Positions 55,651-64,000 of a stretch of 64,000 bases of DNA are shown here, piece after piece (the first letter of the stretch is position 1; every line of letters begins with the position of its first letter). The position numbers and the translations under genes were made by a program. The DNA is from Marinobacter sp. es.048. Lineage in GTDB: Bacteria; Pseudomonadota; Gammaproteobacteria; Pseudomonadales; Oleiphilaceae. The stretch is from contig NZ_FYFA01000002.1 in NCBI RefSeq assembly GCF_900188435.1, positions 496,001 through 560,000 on the forward strand. Direction: 5' to 3'. The notes beneath the pieces are model-generated. The model made no database searches and was not told the origin of the DNA. It saw only the letters and a program-made list of their open reading frames with translations.

Positions 55651-56928
55651 GTGAACCTGTCTGTTATCAAAACCAGCCTGGTAGCCATTGCCCTGGCACT
55701 GGCACTCAGCGGTTGCTCGGTCAATCCGGTTACCGGGGAAAAACAGCTTTCGCTGATCGGTGAAAGCCAGGAGCTCGCCATGGGCGCCGAACAGTACGTG
55801 CCCACACAGCAAACCCAGGGCGGCCGGTTTTATGTGGACCCGGAGCTGACGCTCTATGTGAGTGAGGTTGGCCAGAAAATGGCGGAGGCCAGTGACAGGC
55901 CGGATCTACCCTATGAGTTCGTGGTTCTGAACAGCAGCGTACCCAATGCCTGGGCCTTGCCCGGAGGCAAGATTGCCATTAACCGGGGCCTGCTGACCGA
56001 ACTTGACGACGAAGCCCAGCTGGCCTCGGTTCTTGGTCACGAGATTGTCCATGCAGCGGCCAGACACAGTGTTCAGCGCATGCAGCAGGGCATGCTGATC
56101 AGCGCCGGTGTTGCCGGCCTTGGCTTTGCGTTATCGGATAACGAGTGGGCCGGGCTGATTATGGGTGGCGCTGCACTGGGGGCCCAGCTCGCGCTGGCGC
56201 AGTATAGCCAGGGCGATGAACTGGAATCCGATCATTACGGCATCCTCTACATGAAACAGGCGGGCTACGACCCCCAGGCTGCTGTGGAGCTGCAGGAGCT
56301 GTTCCTGAAGCTCTCCAAGGGCCGTCAGTCCAGTTTCATTGACGGCCTGTTCGCGACTCATCCTCCCTCGGCAAAACGCGTGCAGGAGAACCGCGAACTG
56401 GTACAGAAGGTTGGCGCAGGCGGTTACCGAGGCGAGGACGTCTACAAACGCAAGATGGCCAAACTCCGTTCGCTGCAACCGGCTTACGATGCCCACGACA
56501 AAGCCATGGAGCTGGCCTCAAAAGGTGAGATGAAGGCTGCGCTGGACAAGATCAACGAGGCCATTCGCCTGCTAACGCGGGAGGCCATGTTCTATGCTCT
56601 TCGCGGCCGCATTTATCAGGACCAGAAGGAAGCAGAGAAGGCCGCGGCCGACTTTGAAAAGGCGGTGGAGCTCTACCCCGAGATGTTCAAATATCGCCTG
56701 TACAATGGCCTGAATGCTCTGAGGCTCAACAATCTGGACAAGGCCAGGGAGAATCTGGCCAAAGCCAATGAAACCGTCCCCACTTCCATTGCCTTCCTGC
56801 GACTGGGCGATGTTGCGGTGAAACAGAAAAACCGGAATGAGGCCATAGCCTATTACAGCAAGGCCGCCGAGGCTGGTGGTGATGTTGCCGAGGAAGCCAG
56901 GCGGAAGCTGGCGGCCCTTACTCAGTAA
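55651..56928 (+). CDS. M48-family lipoprotein metalloprotease with TPR repeats
   Basis: 425 residues from the GTG at 55651, preceded by AGGGAGCTTACT; the frame extends 12 codons upstream but those do not look like a signal. The lipobox is ALSGCSV. The zinc motif is HEIVH (about residues 130-134), with the third ligand in DELESDHYG (about 190). The C-terminal 150 residues contain TPR-like helices (KAVELYPEMFKYRLYNGLN). This is the BepA/YfgC-like architecture of periplasmic outer-membrane quality-control proteases. It ends in a terminator. Confidence 0.9.
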   Translation: MNLSVIKTSLVAIALALALSGCSVNPVTGEKQLSLIGESQELAMGAEQYVPTQQTQGGRFYVDPELTLYVSEVGQKMAEASDRPDLPYEFVVLNSSVPNAWALPGGKIAINRGLLTELDDEAQLASVLGHEIVHAAARHSVQRMQQGMLISAGVAGLGFALSDNEWAGLIMGGAALGAQLALAQYSQGDELESDHYGILYMKQAGYDPQAAVELQELFLKLSKGRQSSFIDGLFATHPPSAKRVQENRELVQKVGAGGYRGEDVYKRKMAKLRSLQPAYDAHDKAMELASKGEMKAALDKINEAIRLLTREAMFYALRGRIYQDQKEAEKAAADFEKAVELYPEMFKYRLYNGLNALRLNNLDKARENLAKANETVPTSIAFLRLGDVAVKQKNRNEAIAYYSKAAEAGGDVAEEARRKLAALTQ

Positions 56929-56953
56929 AGTCCAACCGGATCATAGCGTTGCG

Positions 56954-56986
56954 AAGGCCGGAGTCCCGAAGGATTCCAGCCTTTTT
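56954..56986 (+). terminator. terminator of the M48 protease gene
   Basis: AAGGCCGGAGTCC (56954-56966) pairs with GGATTCCAGCCTT (about 56971-56983) with one wobble and one mismatch, around CGAA, followed by five T residues in all. Confidence 0.82.
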
Positions 56987-57041
56987 CGTTGTCCGGATCG
57001 CAGGTTGCCGAGATGACGCGCAACTTCTGTCATCGCCTCCA

Positions 57042-57069
57042 TTGACTTTTAGAGCAATAACTCTAAAAA
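57042..57069 (+). promoter_or_regulatory. promoter with palindromic operator ahead of the SCP2-like/alcohol dehydrogenase operon
   Basis: TTGACT (57042-57047) and TAAAAA (57064-57069) are spaced 16 bases apart as a possible promoter. Between them TTTTAGAG (57047-57054) and CTCTAAAA (57061-57068) form perfect 8-bp arms around CAATAA. A repressor bound here would block RNA polymerase directly. The regulator is not in the window. Confidence 0.6.
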
Positions 57070-57093
57070 TCAGGTGACATCAACAACGATTGG

Positions 57094-57648
57094 ATGACGG
57101 ACATGCTAGCGAAACGTATCCAGCCCATGGTCTTCCAGGCGCGCCGCTTGTACGTGGAACTGATGTTCCAGGTGATGGGGCGAGCCCTGCAGGCCGTGAG
57201 CGAGGTGGACGAAAAGGTTCAGAACGAAGCTCGGGCCCTGCCTGACGGTTTCCTGTTTGAGATGATGGTGATGCCGGACGGCTCAAAGCTGATCGTCGAG
57301 CATACCGGCCAGGGGCGTTTCCATTACCACGGTGACAAGGCGCCGCGGCCCATCGACCTGTCGATTCAGTTCAAGCACATCGCCCATGCCTTTCTGGTGC
57401 TGTCTTTCCAGGAGAAAACGTCAGTGGCCTTCGCCAATGATCGCATGCTGGTGGATGGCGACATCAGCTATGCCGTGCGGATGACCCGGGTACTGAACCG
57501 GCTTGAGTCCTTCATCCTGCCGAAACTGGTCGCCGAGCGGGCCGTCAAGGAATACCCGGCCGACCTGCACCTGCCGGAAAAACTGATCAGCGCCGCGCGC
57601 ATTTACCTGAAAGTTGCCACCAATTTCGTTGAGACAGTGAGAGCGTGA
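57094..57648 (+). CDS. SCP2-like sterol-carrier domain protein
   Basis: 184 residues. The middle (FEMMVMPDGSKLIVEHTGQG, then DLSIQFKHIAHAFLVLSFQE and SVAFANDRMLVDGDIS) resembles the SCP2-like lipid-binding fold, where an amphipathic ligand is held in a pocket; the match is by pattern only. It overlaps the alcohol dehydrogenase gene by 4 bases. This suggests lipid or fatty-alcohol delivery to the enzyme, which is inference. Confidence 0.6.
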   Translation: MTDMLAKRIQPMVFQARRLYVELMFQVMGRALQAVSEVDEKVQNEARALPDGFLFEMMVMPDGSKLIVEHTGQGRFHYHGDKAPRPIDLSIQFKHIAHAFLVLSFQEKTSVAFANDRMLVDGDISYAVRMTRVLNRLESFILPKLVAERAVKEYPADLHLPEKLISAARIYLKVATNFVETVRA

Positions 57649-58835
57649 TGACCAATAAATACTATGAGTTCTTCTGCCCGGTAAAAGTCATTGCCGGCAA
57701 GGCCGCCCTTGAACACATCCCTTACGAGCTGACCGGAATGGCTGCCAGGCGGCCAATGATCGTTACCGACAAGGGCGTGCGTGCTGCGGGCCTTCTGGAA
57801 CCCGTGATCGCGGCTTGCGAGGAAAGCGGACTGGAAATTACCACCATCTACGATGACGTTCCGCCCGACTCCTCCACCACGGTGGTGCGCGATATTGCCG
57901 GCATCTATCGCCAGGAAAAGTGCGACTCCATCATCGCCGTGGGCGGCGGTTCGGCGATCGATACCGGCAAGGCCGTCAATATTCTGGTTTCCGAGGGTGG
58001 TGACGATATCGCCAAGTACAGCGGTGCCGGTGTGCTCAAGCATCCGCTCAAGCCCTTCTTCGTGGTGCCGACAACAGCCGGGACCGGTTCGGAAGTTACA
58101 TCGGTTGCGGTCATCACCGATGAAGCCAAGGGCGTCAAGCTGCCCTTCACGTCTTCGTTCCTGCTGCCGAACGCGGCCATCATTGACCCGCGCATGACCC
58201 TCACCCTGCCGCCGCACATTACTGCCGCGACAGCGATGGACGCCATGACCCACGCGACCGAAGCGTTCACCTGCATGGCGAAAAACCCATTGAGTGACGC
58301 CTACGCGACCGCGGCCATCAAGAAAGTCAGCCAGTCGCTCCTGCAGGTCATGGACAACCCCAAAGACAGTGACGGACGACTGGAGCTCGCGCAAGCCTCT
58401 ACCATGGCCGGCATTGCCTTCTCAAACTCCATGGTGGGTCTGGTGCACGCACTGGGGCACGCAACGGGGGCAGTCTGCCACCTGCCCCACGGCCTCTGCA
58501 TGAGCCTGTACCTGCCCTACGCCCTGGAGTACAACCTGGAAACGATCCGGGAACCTCTGGGCGAGCTGTTGCTGTATCTTGAAGGTCCCGAGGTCTTCTC
58601 AGCGACGCCGGCAAGCCGCCGGGCAGAGGCCAGCATTTCCGCTATCCGGAAACTAAGGGATGCCCTTTACAAGCGGTGCCAGCTACCCCGAACACTGAAG
58701 GAAACCGGCAAGGTAACTGAAGCACAACTGGACCACATCGCAGAGATGGCGTTGGATGATGGCTCTATCATGTTCAATCCAAAGGAAGTAACGCTGGAGG
58801 ATGCGCGCTCCGTTCTGCGCCGCGCCTGGGCATGA
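57645..58835 (+). CDS. iron-containing alcohol dehydrogenase
   Basis: 396 residues of the iron-containing ADH family (Fe-ADH). The NAD-binding region has AVGGGSAIDTGKAVNILVS, and the metal ligands lie in the AMDAMTHATEAF stretch (Asp and His), HALGHATGAVCHLPHG (two His) and neighbours. It oxidises an alcohol with NAD(P) in the cytoplasm. It is translationally coupled to the SCP2-like gene and ends at a strong terminator, so the two form a short operon. Confidence 0.93.
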   Translation: MMTNKYYEFFCPVKVIAGKAALEHIPYELTGMAARRPMIVTDKGVRAAGLLEPVIAACEESGLEITTIYDDVPPDSSTTVVRDIAGIYRQEKCDSIIAVGGGSAIDTGKAVNILVSEGGDDIAKYSGAGVLKHPLKPFFVVPTTAGTGSEVTSVAVITDEAKGVKLPFTSSFLLPNAAIIDPRMTLTLPPHITAATAMDAMTHATEAFTCMAKNPLSDAYATAAIKKVSQSLLQVMDNPKDSDGRLELAQASTMAGIAFSNSMVGLVHALGHATGAVCHLPHGLCMSLYLPYALEYNLETIREPLGELLLYLEGPEVFSATPASRRAEASISAIRKLRDALYKRCQLPRTLKETGKVTEAQLDHIAEMALDDGSIMFNPKEVTLEDARSVLRRAWA

Positions 58836-58838
58836 TCG

Positions 58839-58880
58839 GGACACAGGGGCCTTGCGAGGCCCCTGTGTCCGGGTTGTTTT
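58839..58880 (+). terminator. terminator of the alcohol dehydrogenase operon
   Basis: GGACACAGGGGCC (58839-58851) pairs with GGCCCCTGTGTCC (58858-58870) in a perfect 13-bp stem around TTGCGA, followed by GGGTTGTTTT. Confidence 0.95.
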
Positions 58881-59002
58881 AAGATAGAAATCAAATCATT
58901 GAAATTGATCCATGAAGAGAGGAAAATTAGCAGCTTCTGGCAGGGATGATAGCCGGGTTCGTTGTCCACCTACAGTACCTTTCCGTAGAGAGCCCACTCC
59001 GC

Positions 59003-59785
59003 ATGAAAAACCGACTTTCCTGCCTCACCTTCGCCATTCTGGGCGCCCTGCTGTTGATTTTGGCGCCACTCTCGTTTTCGGCATCAGCTTCCAAGGATAT
59101 ATCTGCAGAAAAACAGGTTTTCCGTTTCAATGTTTCTCCAAACGGTTACCCGCCCTACCTTATCGTGCATCAGAACCAACCCTCAGGAATCATGTGGGAT
59201 GTGGTGTCCGTCGTTGCCCAGCGCCTTGGCTACAAGGTGATAGCGGAGCAGATACCGCGAAAGCGGGTTGATCAGATGCTGCTTGAGGGTTATATCGACG
59301 GAACGCCGAGGGCCCGGGAGTGGGCCGACGATCCGGAGCAATTCCTGTTTACCGACCCGGTGGTGGACATCGAAGAGGTGTTTTTCGTTCCAGCGAAATC
59401 GGGGTTCTCCTACCAGAGCCCCGACGATCTGATTTCAAAAACCATCGTCACCCATCTTGGCTACCGATACCCACTGCTCGAGCCCTACTTCGAAGAAGGT
59501 CGGATACGCCGCTTTGATGTTTCCCGGGACAAGGACATGTTTACCTTCGTGCTGCACGGCGACCGCTTTGATGCCGCCATCGCTGACCGGCTCGTGGGCA
59601 AGTGGATCCTGCGGAATGAGGGGCTGCGGCAGCAATTCGACATTTCCAGCGAGAGCATCAGCAATTATGGTTTCAGGCTGATGTTGCGTAAGGACTGGCA
59701 ATCCTTTGCCAATCGGTTTAATGAAGAGTTGGCGAAGATGAAGAAGAATGGCGAACTGGACACCATTCTTGCCAATTACCGCTAG
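59003..59785 (+). CDS. orphan periplasmic solute-binding protein (SBP_bac_3-like)
   Basis: 260 residues from the ATG at 59003; the frame extends to 58946 without a good signal. The signal peptide spans about residues 1-27 and ends near SFSASA. The mature part has the family-3 binding-protein pattern (FNVSPNGYPPYLIVHQNQPSG, MWDVVSVVAQRLGYKV and EWADDPEQFLFTDPVVDIEE). There is no permease or ATPase gene beside it. It may feed a distant transporter or serve as a sensor domain. Confidence 0.85.
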   Translation: MKNRLSCLTFAILGALLLILAPLSFSASASKDISAEKQVFRFNVSPNGYPPYLIVHQNQPSGIMWDVVSVVAQRLGYKVIAEQIPRKRVDQMLLEGYIDGTPRAREWADDPEQFLFTDPVVDIEEVFFVPAKSGFSYQSPDDLISKTIVTHLGYRYPLLEPYFEEGRIRRFDVSRDKDMFTFVLHGDRFDAAIADRLVGKWILRNEGLRQQFDISSESISNYGFRLMLRKDWQSFANRFNEELAKMKKNGELDTILANYR

Positions 59786-59794
59786 TCGCCGCCT

Positions 59795-62281
59795 CTACTC
59801 CAGACGCCTGAGCAACAGCATTGGCGACACGCTCAAAACCGGACGGAGCTGCCAACGACCAAACAGGGCCAGAACGACAGCGCTGACCAGCGGGATGGGC
59901 AGTACCACGTGCCAGTGCCATTGGAACGCACCTTCGAACATCCTGAACTGAAGTGCCCAGACCGCCGCCTCGGCGGCGACGACCCCAAGCACACCCGCAA
60001 AACCGCCCAGCAACGCGAATTCAAGCATGGTGCTGCGGACAAGTAGACTTTGCCGTCCACCCAGGGTGCGCAGCAGCGCCCCTTCCCGCTGTCGGTCCTG
60101 AAGCGTCGCACTGACCACCGCCGCCATCACCACAAGTGCAGCAGCAAGAATCAGCGCCAGAATCGCTTCAATAGCCTGGGTTACCTGCCGGACGATTTCC
60201 TGGATTCGCTCGATAATATGGTCGATTTCCAGTACCGATACGGTCGGGAACTGCCGGGAAAATTCATTCAATGCATCCTTCCTGTCCTTGGGCAGGTAAA
60301 AGCTGGTAATCCATGTTGCAGGCATGTCCGTCAGGCCGCCCTCCGGCGGAAAGGCCATGTAGAAGTTGGGCTTCATGCTGTCCCACTGCACCGTGCGGAT
60401 GCTGGTGACGGTTTCCGTCACCTTCTCGGAGCCGATGGTGAAAGTCAGCTCATCGCCCAGTGACAGACCAAGCTGCCCGGCCAGTTCCGCTTCCACCGAG
60501 ACGCCGTCCTTCTGGTTCTCGTCAAACCAAGTGCCTTGAACAATCTCGTTATCTACCGGCAAGGTAGACATCCAGGTCAGGTTCAGTTCACGGTTGAGCG
60601 CGTTGACGTTCTCGTCTTTGCTGACCGCCCGCTTGACGGGCTGACCGTTGAGTTCAGTCAGGCGTCCGCGAACCATCGGGTAAAGCTTGTCCAGAGGCTG
60701 GCCACGCTCCTGCCAGAACGCACCAACTTCCTCGACCGCTTCCGGCGCAATATTGATCAGGAAATGATTGGGAGCATCATCCGGCAACTGGGCCTGCCAA
60801 TCCGCCAGCAGCGAAGTACGCACCAGTATCAGTGTGGCCGCCAGCATCAGCGTCATCGCAAATACGGCGATCTGGGACAGACTGGCCCGGCGATGCCGGT
60901 ACAGGCCAACCAGGGCCAGGCGCCAGGAGTTACCGCCACCGCGGACCTTGCGCAGTGTCGCTACCATGAGCCAGCCCACCAGGCCCAGTGCACCAAGCAA
61001 CAGTGCCAGACCGCCCAGTAGGGAGACCACCAGAGCCAGCTCACCGGCGTACATCCAGACCAACCCGAAAGCCGCCAAAATGGCGATAATGATATCCGGC
61101 AAGGCCTCACGCCCGGTTTCACCAGGCTGGCTTCGCAGGACACGCATGGCCGGGACATTCCGAAGTCTGCGCACCGGCGGATAGGCAAAGGCAAACAGGG
61201 AGACTAGCGCAGTCAGCAACGCAGGCACCAGGGCTGTAGGGTCGAGCTGGAAGTCCACGGGACGCTCCAGTACCTCGCTCAGCATACGAATCAGTAACCA
61301 GTAAAGCGGCATGGCCACCAACAGGCCACCGACGATACCGGTCACACCCCAGAGTGCCAGACGCTTTAGATACAAGCCGCCGATGCCGGCGCCGCTCAGG
61401 CCCAGGGTTTTCAGCAGCGCTACGGTATCGCGCTGGGACAGGGCATATTGGCGACTCGCCACAGCAACCGCCACAGCGGCCAGCAGAACCGCAAGGCTGC
61501 CACCGAGCAGCAGGAATCGTTCAGCACGTTCCAGGGAACGCGAAAAGGTTTCACCATCTCGTACGCCTTCCCATTCGTGGCTCGGCTCCAGCCGGGGCTC
61601 AAGCCATTGATAGTAAGATTCCAGCGCGGCTTCATCGCCGGCAAACAGGTAAATGTACTCAACCCGGCTGCCCTCCTGAATGACCCCGGTGGATGAGACA
61701 TCGTCCACATGCATCATCACCCGCGGCGCCAGCGCTGAAAGCCGGAAACCTCCATCGGGCTCGCGAATAAGGAGGCCGGACACCGTCAGGCTCAGATTCC
61801 CGACTTCGAGGGACTCTCCGATTTCGAGATCCAGGAGTCTGAGCAGGCGCGGGTTGATCCAGACTTCTCCTGGACCGGGCCCCTGATTTACCAGCTCCCT
61901 CGGACCCGTTGGATCCCGCTGTATTTCGATATCACCTCGAAGCGGATATTCATTGCTGACGGCTTTTAACGACACCAGCTGGAAATTGTCGGCGCCCAAC
62001 ACCATGGTGGAGAATTCCACCATTCGTCCGGTTTTCAAACCCTGATCAGCCGCCTCTTGCATCCAGGAATCGGGAACGGGACGACCATTCTCTGCCTCCA
62101 GCTGACGATCTGCCGCCAGAAACGAACTGGCTGAAGAAACCAGGGTACGCTGCAGCTGATTGGCAAACAAAGCAATGGTGGCAACCGTGGCAACGGCAAT
62201 GATCAGGGCGGCCAGAACGACGCGAACATCCCGTTCTCGCCAGTCCCTGCGAACTGACATGAGTTTTTTTGCAGCAGCCAT
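59795..62281 (-). CDS. ybbP: FtsX-like ABC transporter permease, YbbP type (second copy)
   Basis: 828 residues. One N-terminal helix (VVLAALIIAVATVATIALFA), a large periplasmic domain, and two FtsX-like permease blocks (LLLGGSLAVLLAAVAVAVAS and QAIEAILALILAAALVVMAA). The gene order TesA, ATPase, permease is the same as E. coli tesA-ybbA-ybbP, so this is the orthologue. It starts in the last base of the ATPase stop. Function in E. coli is not settled; a lipid or lipoprotein export role is suggested from the LolCDE relatives. Confidence 0.9.
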   Translation of the reverse strand: MAAAKKLMSVRRDWRERDVRVVLAALIIAVATVATIALFANQLQRTLVSSASSFLAADRQLEAENGRPVPDSWMQEAADQGLKTGRMVEFSTMVLGADNFQLVSLKAVSNEYPLRGDIEIQRDPTGPRELVNQGPGPGEVWINPRLLRLLDLEIGESLEVGNLSLTVSGLLIREPDGGFRLSALAPRVMMHVDDVSSTGVIQEGSRVEYIYLFAGDEAALESYYQWLEPRLEPSHEWEGVRDGETFSRSLERAERFLLLGGSLAVLLAAVAVAVASRQYALSQRDTVALLKTLGLSGAGIGGLYLKRLALWGVTGIVGGLLVAMPLYWLLIRMLSEVLERPVDFQLDPTALVPALLTALVSLFAFAYPPVRRLRNVPAMRVLRSQPGETGREALPDIIIAILAAFGLVWMYAGELALVVSLLGGLALLLGALGLVGWLMVATLRKVRGGGNSWRLALVGLYRHRRASLSQIAVFAMTLMLAATLILVRTSLLADWQAQLPDDAPNHFLINIAPEAVEEVGAFWQERGQPLDKLYPMVRGRLTELNGQPVKRAVSKDENVNALNRELNLTWMSTLPVDNEIVQGTWFDENQKDGVSVEAELAGQLGLSLGDELTFTIGSEKVTETVTSIRTVQWDSMKPNFYMAFPPEGGLTDMPATWITSFYLPKDRKDALNEFSRQFPTVSVLEIDHIIERIQEIVRQVTQAIEAILALILAAALVVMAAVVSATLQDRQREGALLRTLGGRQSLLVRSTMLEFALLGGFAGVLGVVAAEAAVWALQFRMFEGAFQWHWHVVLPIPLVSAVVLALFGRWQLRPVLSVSPMLLLRRLE

Positions 62282-63009
62282 CAGTGCGCCATCTCCTGCG
62301 CCGCTTCCGGTTCTGTCAGGACGCCGGCTTCAATATGGAACTGTCGATTGCATCGAGCCGCCAGGTGTTCGTCGTGGGTGACCATCACCAGCGTTGTACC
62401 CTGCTCCCGGTTCAGTGCCATCAAAAGATCGGAAACTGCCTGACCAGTGCGGTTATCCAGGTTTCCGGTCGGCTCATCGGCGAACAGAATCAGGGGGTCA
62501 GACGCAAATGCCCGGGCAATAGCTACCCTCTGCTGCTCACCGCCAGACAGCTGTCTGGGTGTGTGGGTCAGGCGCTCGCCTAACCCGACCCGCTCCAGCA
62601 GCTCCCGCGCCCTTTTTTCGGGGGACGCCATACCGGCAAGCTCCAGGGGCAACATGACGTTCTCAAGCGCGGTGAGCGCCGGCAAAAGCTGGAAGGACTG
62701 AAACACAAACCCGACCCGATGGGCCCGGAGCTTCGCCCGCTCGTCCTCGCTAAGTTTGCTGATCACTGATCCGTCCAGCTCGACAGTGCCCTCGCTGGGC
62801 GTGTCCAGCCCCGCCAGCAACCCCAAAAGGGTGGTTTTACCAGAACCGGATCGCCCGACAATGGCTACGGATTCTCCCCGATTGATTTCGAGAGTGACCC
62901 CTTGCAAGATCGTGAGCGTATCGGTTTCAACACTGACACGGTGAGTCAGGTTATTTACCCGTAACATTGGGCTCTGGCTATCCGGGTTAACATTGGTCAT
63001 CTGATTCAC
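62281..63009 (-). CDS. ybbA: ABC transporter ATP-binding protein, YbbA type (second copy)
   Basis: 242 residues. Walker A is GRSGSGKTT, the signature is [15 protein letters not shown] and Walker B is [13 protein letters not shown], close to the copy at 27357-28028. It is divergent from tesA (63063) with a 50-base gap, as in E. coli. The permease gene overlaps its stop codon. Confidence 0.94.
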   Translation of the reverse strand: MNQMTNVNPDSQSPMLRVNNLTHRVSVETDTLTILQGVTLEINRGESVAIVGRSGSGKTTLLGLLAGLDTPSEGTVELDGSVISKLSEDERAKLRAHRVGFVFQSFQLLPALTALENVMLPLELAGMASPEKRARELLERVGLGERLTHTPRQLSGGEQQRVAIARAFASDPLILFADEPTGNLDNRTGQAVSDLLMALNREQGTTLVMVTHDEHLAARCNRQFHIEAGVLTEPEAAQEMAH

Positions 63010-63062
63010 GGAATCTCCCGATCCTGGGTCTCGAAAACGGCTTAAAGGTGTATTGGTTGTCT

Positions 63063-63692
63063 ATGCATACGGCATTGGTGTACGTCAGATCAATTCTTTT
63101 TCTCGTGGTTGCCCTGCTGGCCCTGCCGGTGGCAGCCAACCAGAACACGCTGCTTATCGTCGGTGACAGCCTCAGTGCGGCCTATGGGGTGCCCTCCGAA
63201 ACTTCCTGGGTGCAGCTTCTGAGAAACCGGCTCGAGAGCAACGGGTTGAAGGGCTGGGAAGTGGTCAATGCCAGCATAAGCGGAGAAACCACGGATGGCG
63301 GTGCCCGCCGGCTACCTGATCTCCTTGAGGAGAACGAACCCGATGTGGTGGTCATTGAATTGGGTGGCAACGATGGCCTTCGCGGTTTTCCGCCCAATGT
63401 TATCGAATCCAATCTCGCCTCCATGATCGAAAAGGTCCAGAACTCGGGTGCTCGCGCCGTGCTGGTGGGTATGCAGATACCTCCGAACTACGGACAGCGG
63501 TATACAGAAATGTTCGCCGGGATCTATCCGAAACTGTCTGACCAGTATGACACCGCGCTGGTTCCCTTTTTCCTGGACGGAATCTACAACCAGGCCGGGC
63601 TGATGCAGGACGACGGCATTCATCCTACCGAGGAAGCCCAGACCCAACTGTTGGAAAACGTCTGGCCGGTGCTCAAACCGATCCTGCAATAA
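63063..63692 (+). CDS. tesA: arylesterase / acyl-CoA thioesterase I, SGNH family
   Basis: 209 residues from the ATG at 63063; a GTG at 63048 is also possible. The signal peptide ends LPVAANQ at about residue 25. The SGNH motifs are present: LLIVGDSLSAAYG (Ser 36), the Gly of WEVVNASISGETTDG, ELGGNDGLRG and DDGIHPTEEAQ (Asp and His). A periplasmic esterase/thioesterase/lysophospholipase of TesA type. It is divergent from ybbAP. Confidence 0.93.
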   Translation: MHTALVYVRSILFLVVALLALPVAANQNTLLIVGDSLSAAYGVPSETSWVQLLRNRLESNGLKGWEVVNASISGETTDGGARRLPDLLEENEPDVVVIELGGNDGLRGFPPNVIESNLASMIEKVQNSGARAVLVGMQIPPNYGQRYTEMFAGIYPKLSDQYDTALVPFFLDGIYNQAGLMQDDGIHPTEEAQTQLLENVWPVLKPILQ

Positions 63693-63699
63693 AGCCGGC

Positions 63700-64000
63700 T
63701 CAGGCCAATCCTTGCAGGAAGGCCAGAGCCCGGCGCTCAGACCAGTAGAAGCCGTCGCGGGCATGTTCGACAAATCCCACATGGCCACCCCAACGGGGTG
63801 CTTCCAGACGCACATGGGCGCCGAGCTTCCGCCGCGATTCCGGAAAACAGTGCGCCGACAGGAACGGATCATCGGCAGCATTCACCATCAGCGCGGGCAC
63901 CCGGATATCTCGCATCCGTCCCAGTGCCGAACACTGCGCCCAGTAATCCTGAGCATTACGGAAACCGTGCAGTGGAGCGGTGTAACGGTCATCAAACTCG
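63700..64000 (-). CDS. alpha/beta hydrolase, YheT-like, 3' part, cut by window edge
   Basis: The last 99 codons of a gene that continues past the right edge. The part inside reads EFDDRYTAPLHGF, NAQDYWAQCSALG, IRVPALMVNAADDPFLSAH (charge-relay Asp region) and ending GGHVGFVEHARDGFYWSER (catalytic His region), typical of YheT/Eat2-like hydrolases. The nucleophile lies outside the window. It is convergent with tesA, with 7 bases between the stops. Confidence 0.88.
   Translation of the reverse strand, partial: EFDDRYTAPLHGFRNAQDYWAQCSALGRMRDIRVPALMVNAADDPFLSAHCFPESRRKLGAHVRLEAPRWGGHVGFVEHARDGFYWSERRALAFLQGLA

Noticed and set aside
57080..57286. Minus-strand frame opposite the SCP2-like gene
   Set aside because: It is proline- and serine-rich with no start signal or family match.

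Overview
The window is about 64 kb of gene-dense chromosome from a gammaproteobacterium. The closest picture I know is a Marinobacter-like marine heterotroph. That is inferred from the gene set (split class II ribonucleotide reductase NrdJa/NrdJb, OsmC-YcaO fusion, YbbA-YbbP-TesA block, Fbp-type iron uptake, acyl-ACP-reductase-like protein, many acyl-CoA and thioesterase genes) and from a moderately high GC content. No rRNA, tRNA or CRISPR array was found.

Layout. 1-1262: a cut-off HD-GYP gene, a lipoprotein of unknown function and a PilZ protein, all on the minus strand. 1450-4311: periplasmic ferric-iron binding protein and fused permease, without their ATPase. 4317-6604: thioesterase and long-chain acyl-CoA ligase (minus). 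6846-9604: a three-gene TrpXYZ-like ABC importer. 9605-12870: the nrdJa-nrdJb operon behind a pair of NrdR boxes. 12930-15650: the only clearly accessory stretch. It is AT-richer and holds an intact IS2-group IS3-family element with a 5-bp target duplication, an integron attC-like site and a reversed parDE toxin-antitoxin pair. 15711-21371: small housekeeping and unknown genes, including a broken ynfA. 21481-24490: a four-gene polar amino-acid ABC importer (minus). 24800-28028: a YbbA/YbbP-type ABC system (minus). 28175-35393: CoA-transferase, histone-deacetylase-like protein, HAD phosphatase, an unknown membrane protein, a 3-methyladenine glycosylase-like protein and a Fur-box-preceded TonB siderophore receptor. 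35444-39532: DUF1289, a PAS-array chemoreceptor-like protein, a Na+/Ca2+ exchanger and an amino-acid racemase. 39626-45583: OsmC-YcaO, a CDGSH-glutamate synthase fusion, and a convergent, overlapping acyl-ACP-reductase-like gene. 45746-51183: class I aldolase, metallo-beta-lactamase-fold protein, DusC and KatG. 51551-56928: DUF2835, HtpG, two thioesterases, DUF599 and an M48 lipoprotein protease. 57094-58835: an SCP2-like protein and an iron alcohol dehydrogenase behind a palindromic operator. 59003-64000: an orphan solute-binding protein, the second YbbP/YbbA pair next to TesA, and the 3' end of a YheT-like hydrolase.

Shared themes are iron supply (Fbp, TonB receptor with Fur box), oxidative stress (KatG, OsmC domain), acyl-CoA and fatty-acid metabolism, and membrane-lipid or lipoprotein handling (two YbbAP systems, TesA). 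In all three importer operons a strong hairpin lies directly after the solute-binding-protein gene, which would favour higher binding-protein levels. The most interesting material is the accessory patch after nrdJb (IS, attC-like site, parDE cassette), the palindromic operator at 57047-57068, and the fusion and orphan proteins around 39.6-45.6 kb.
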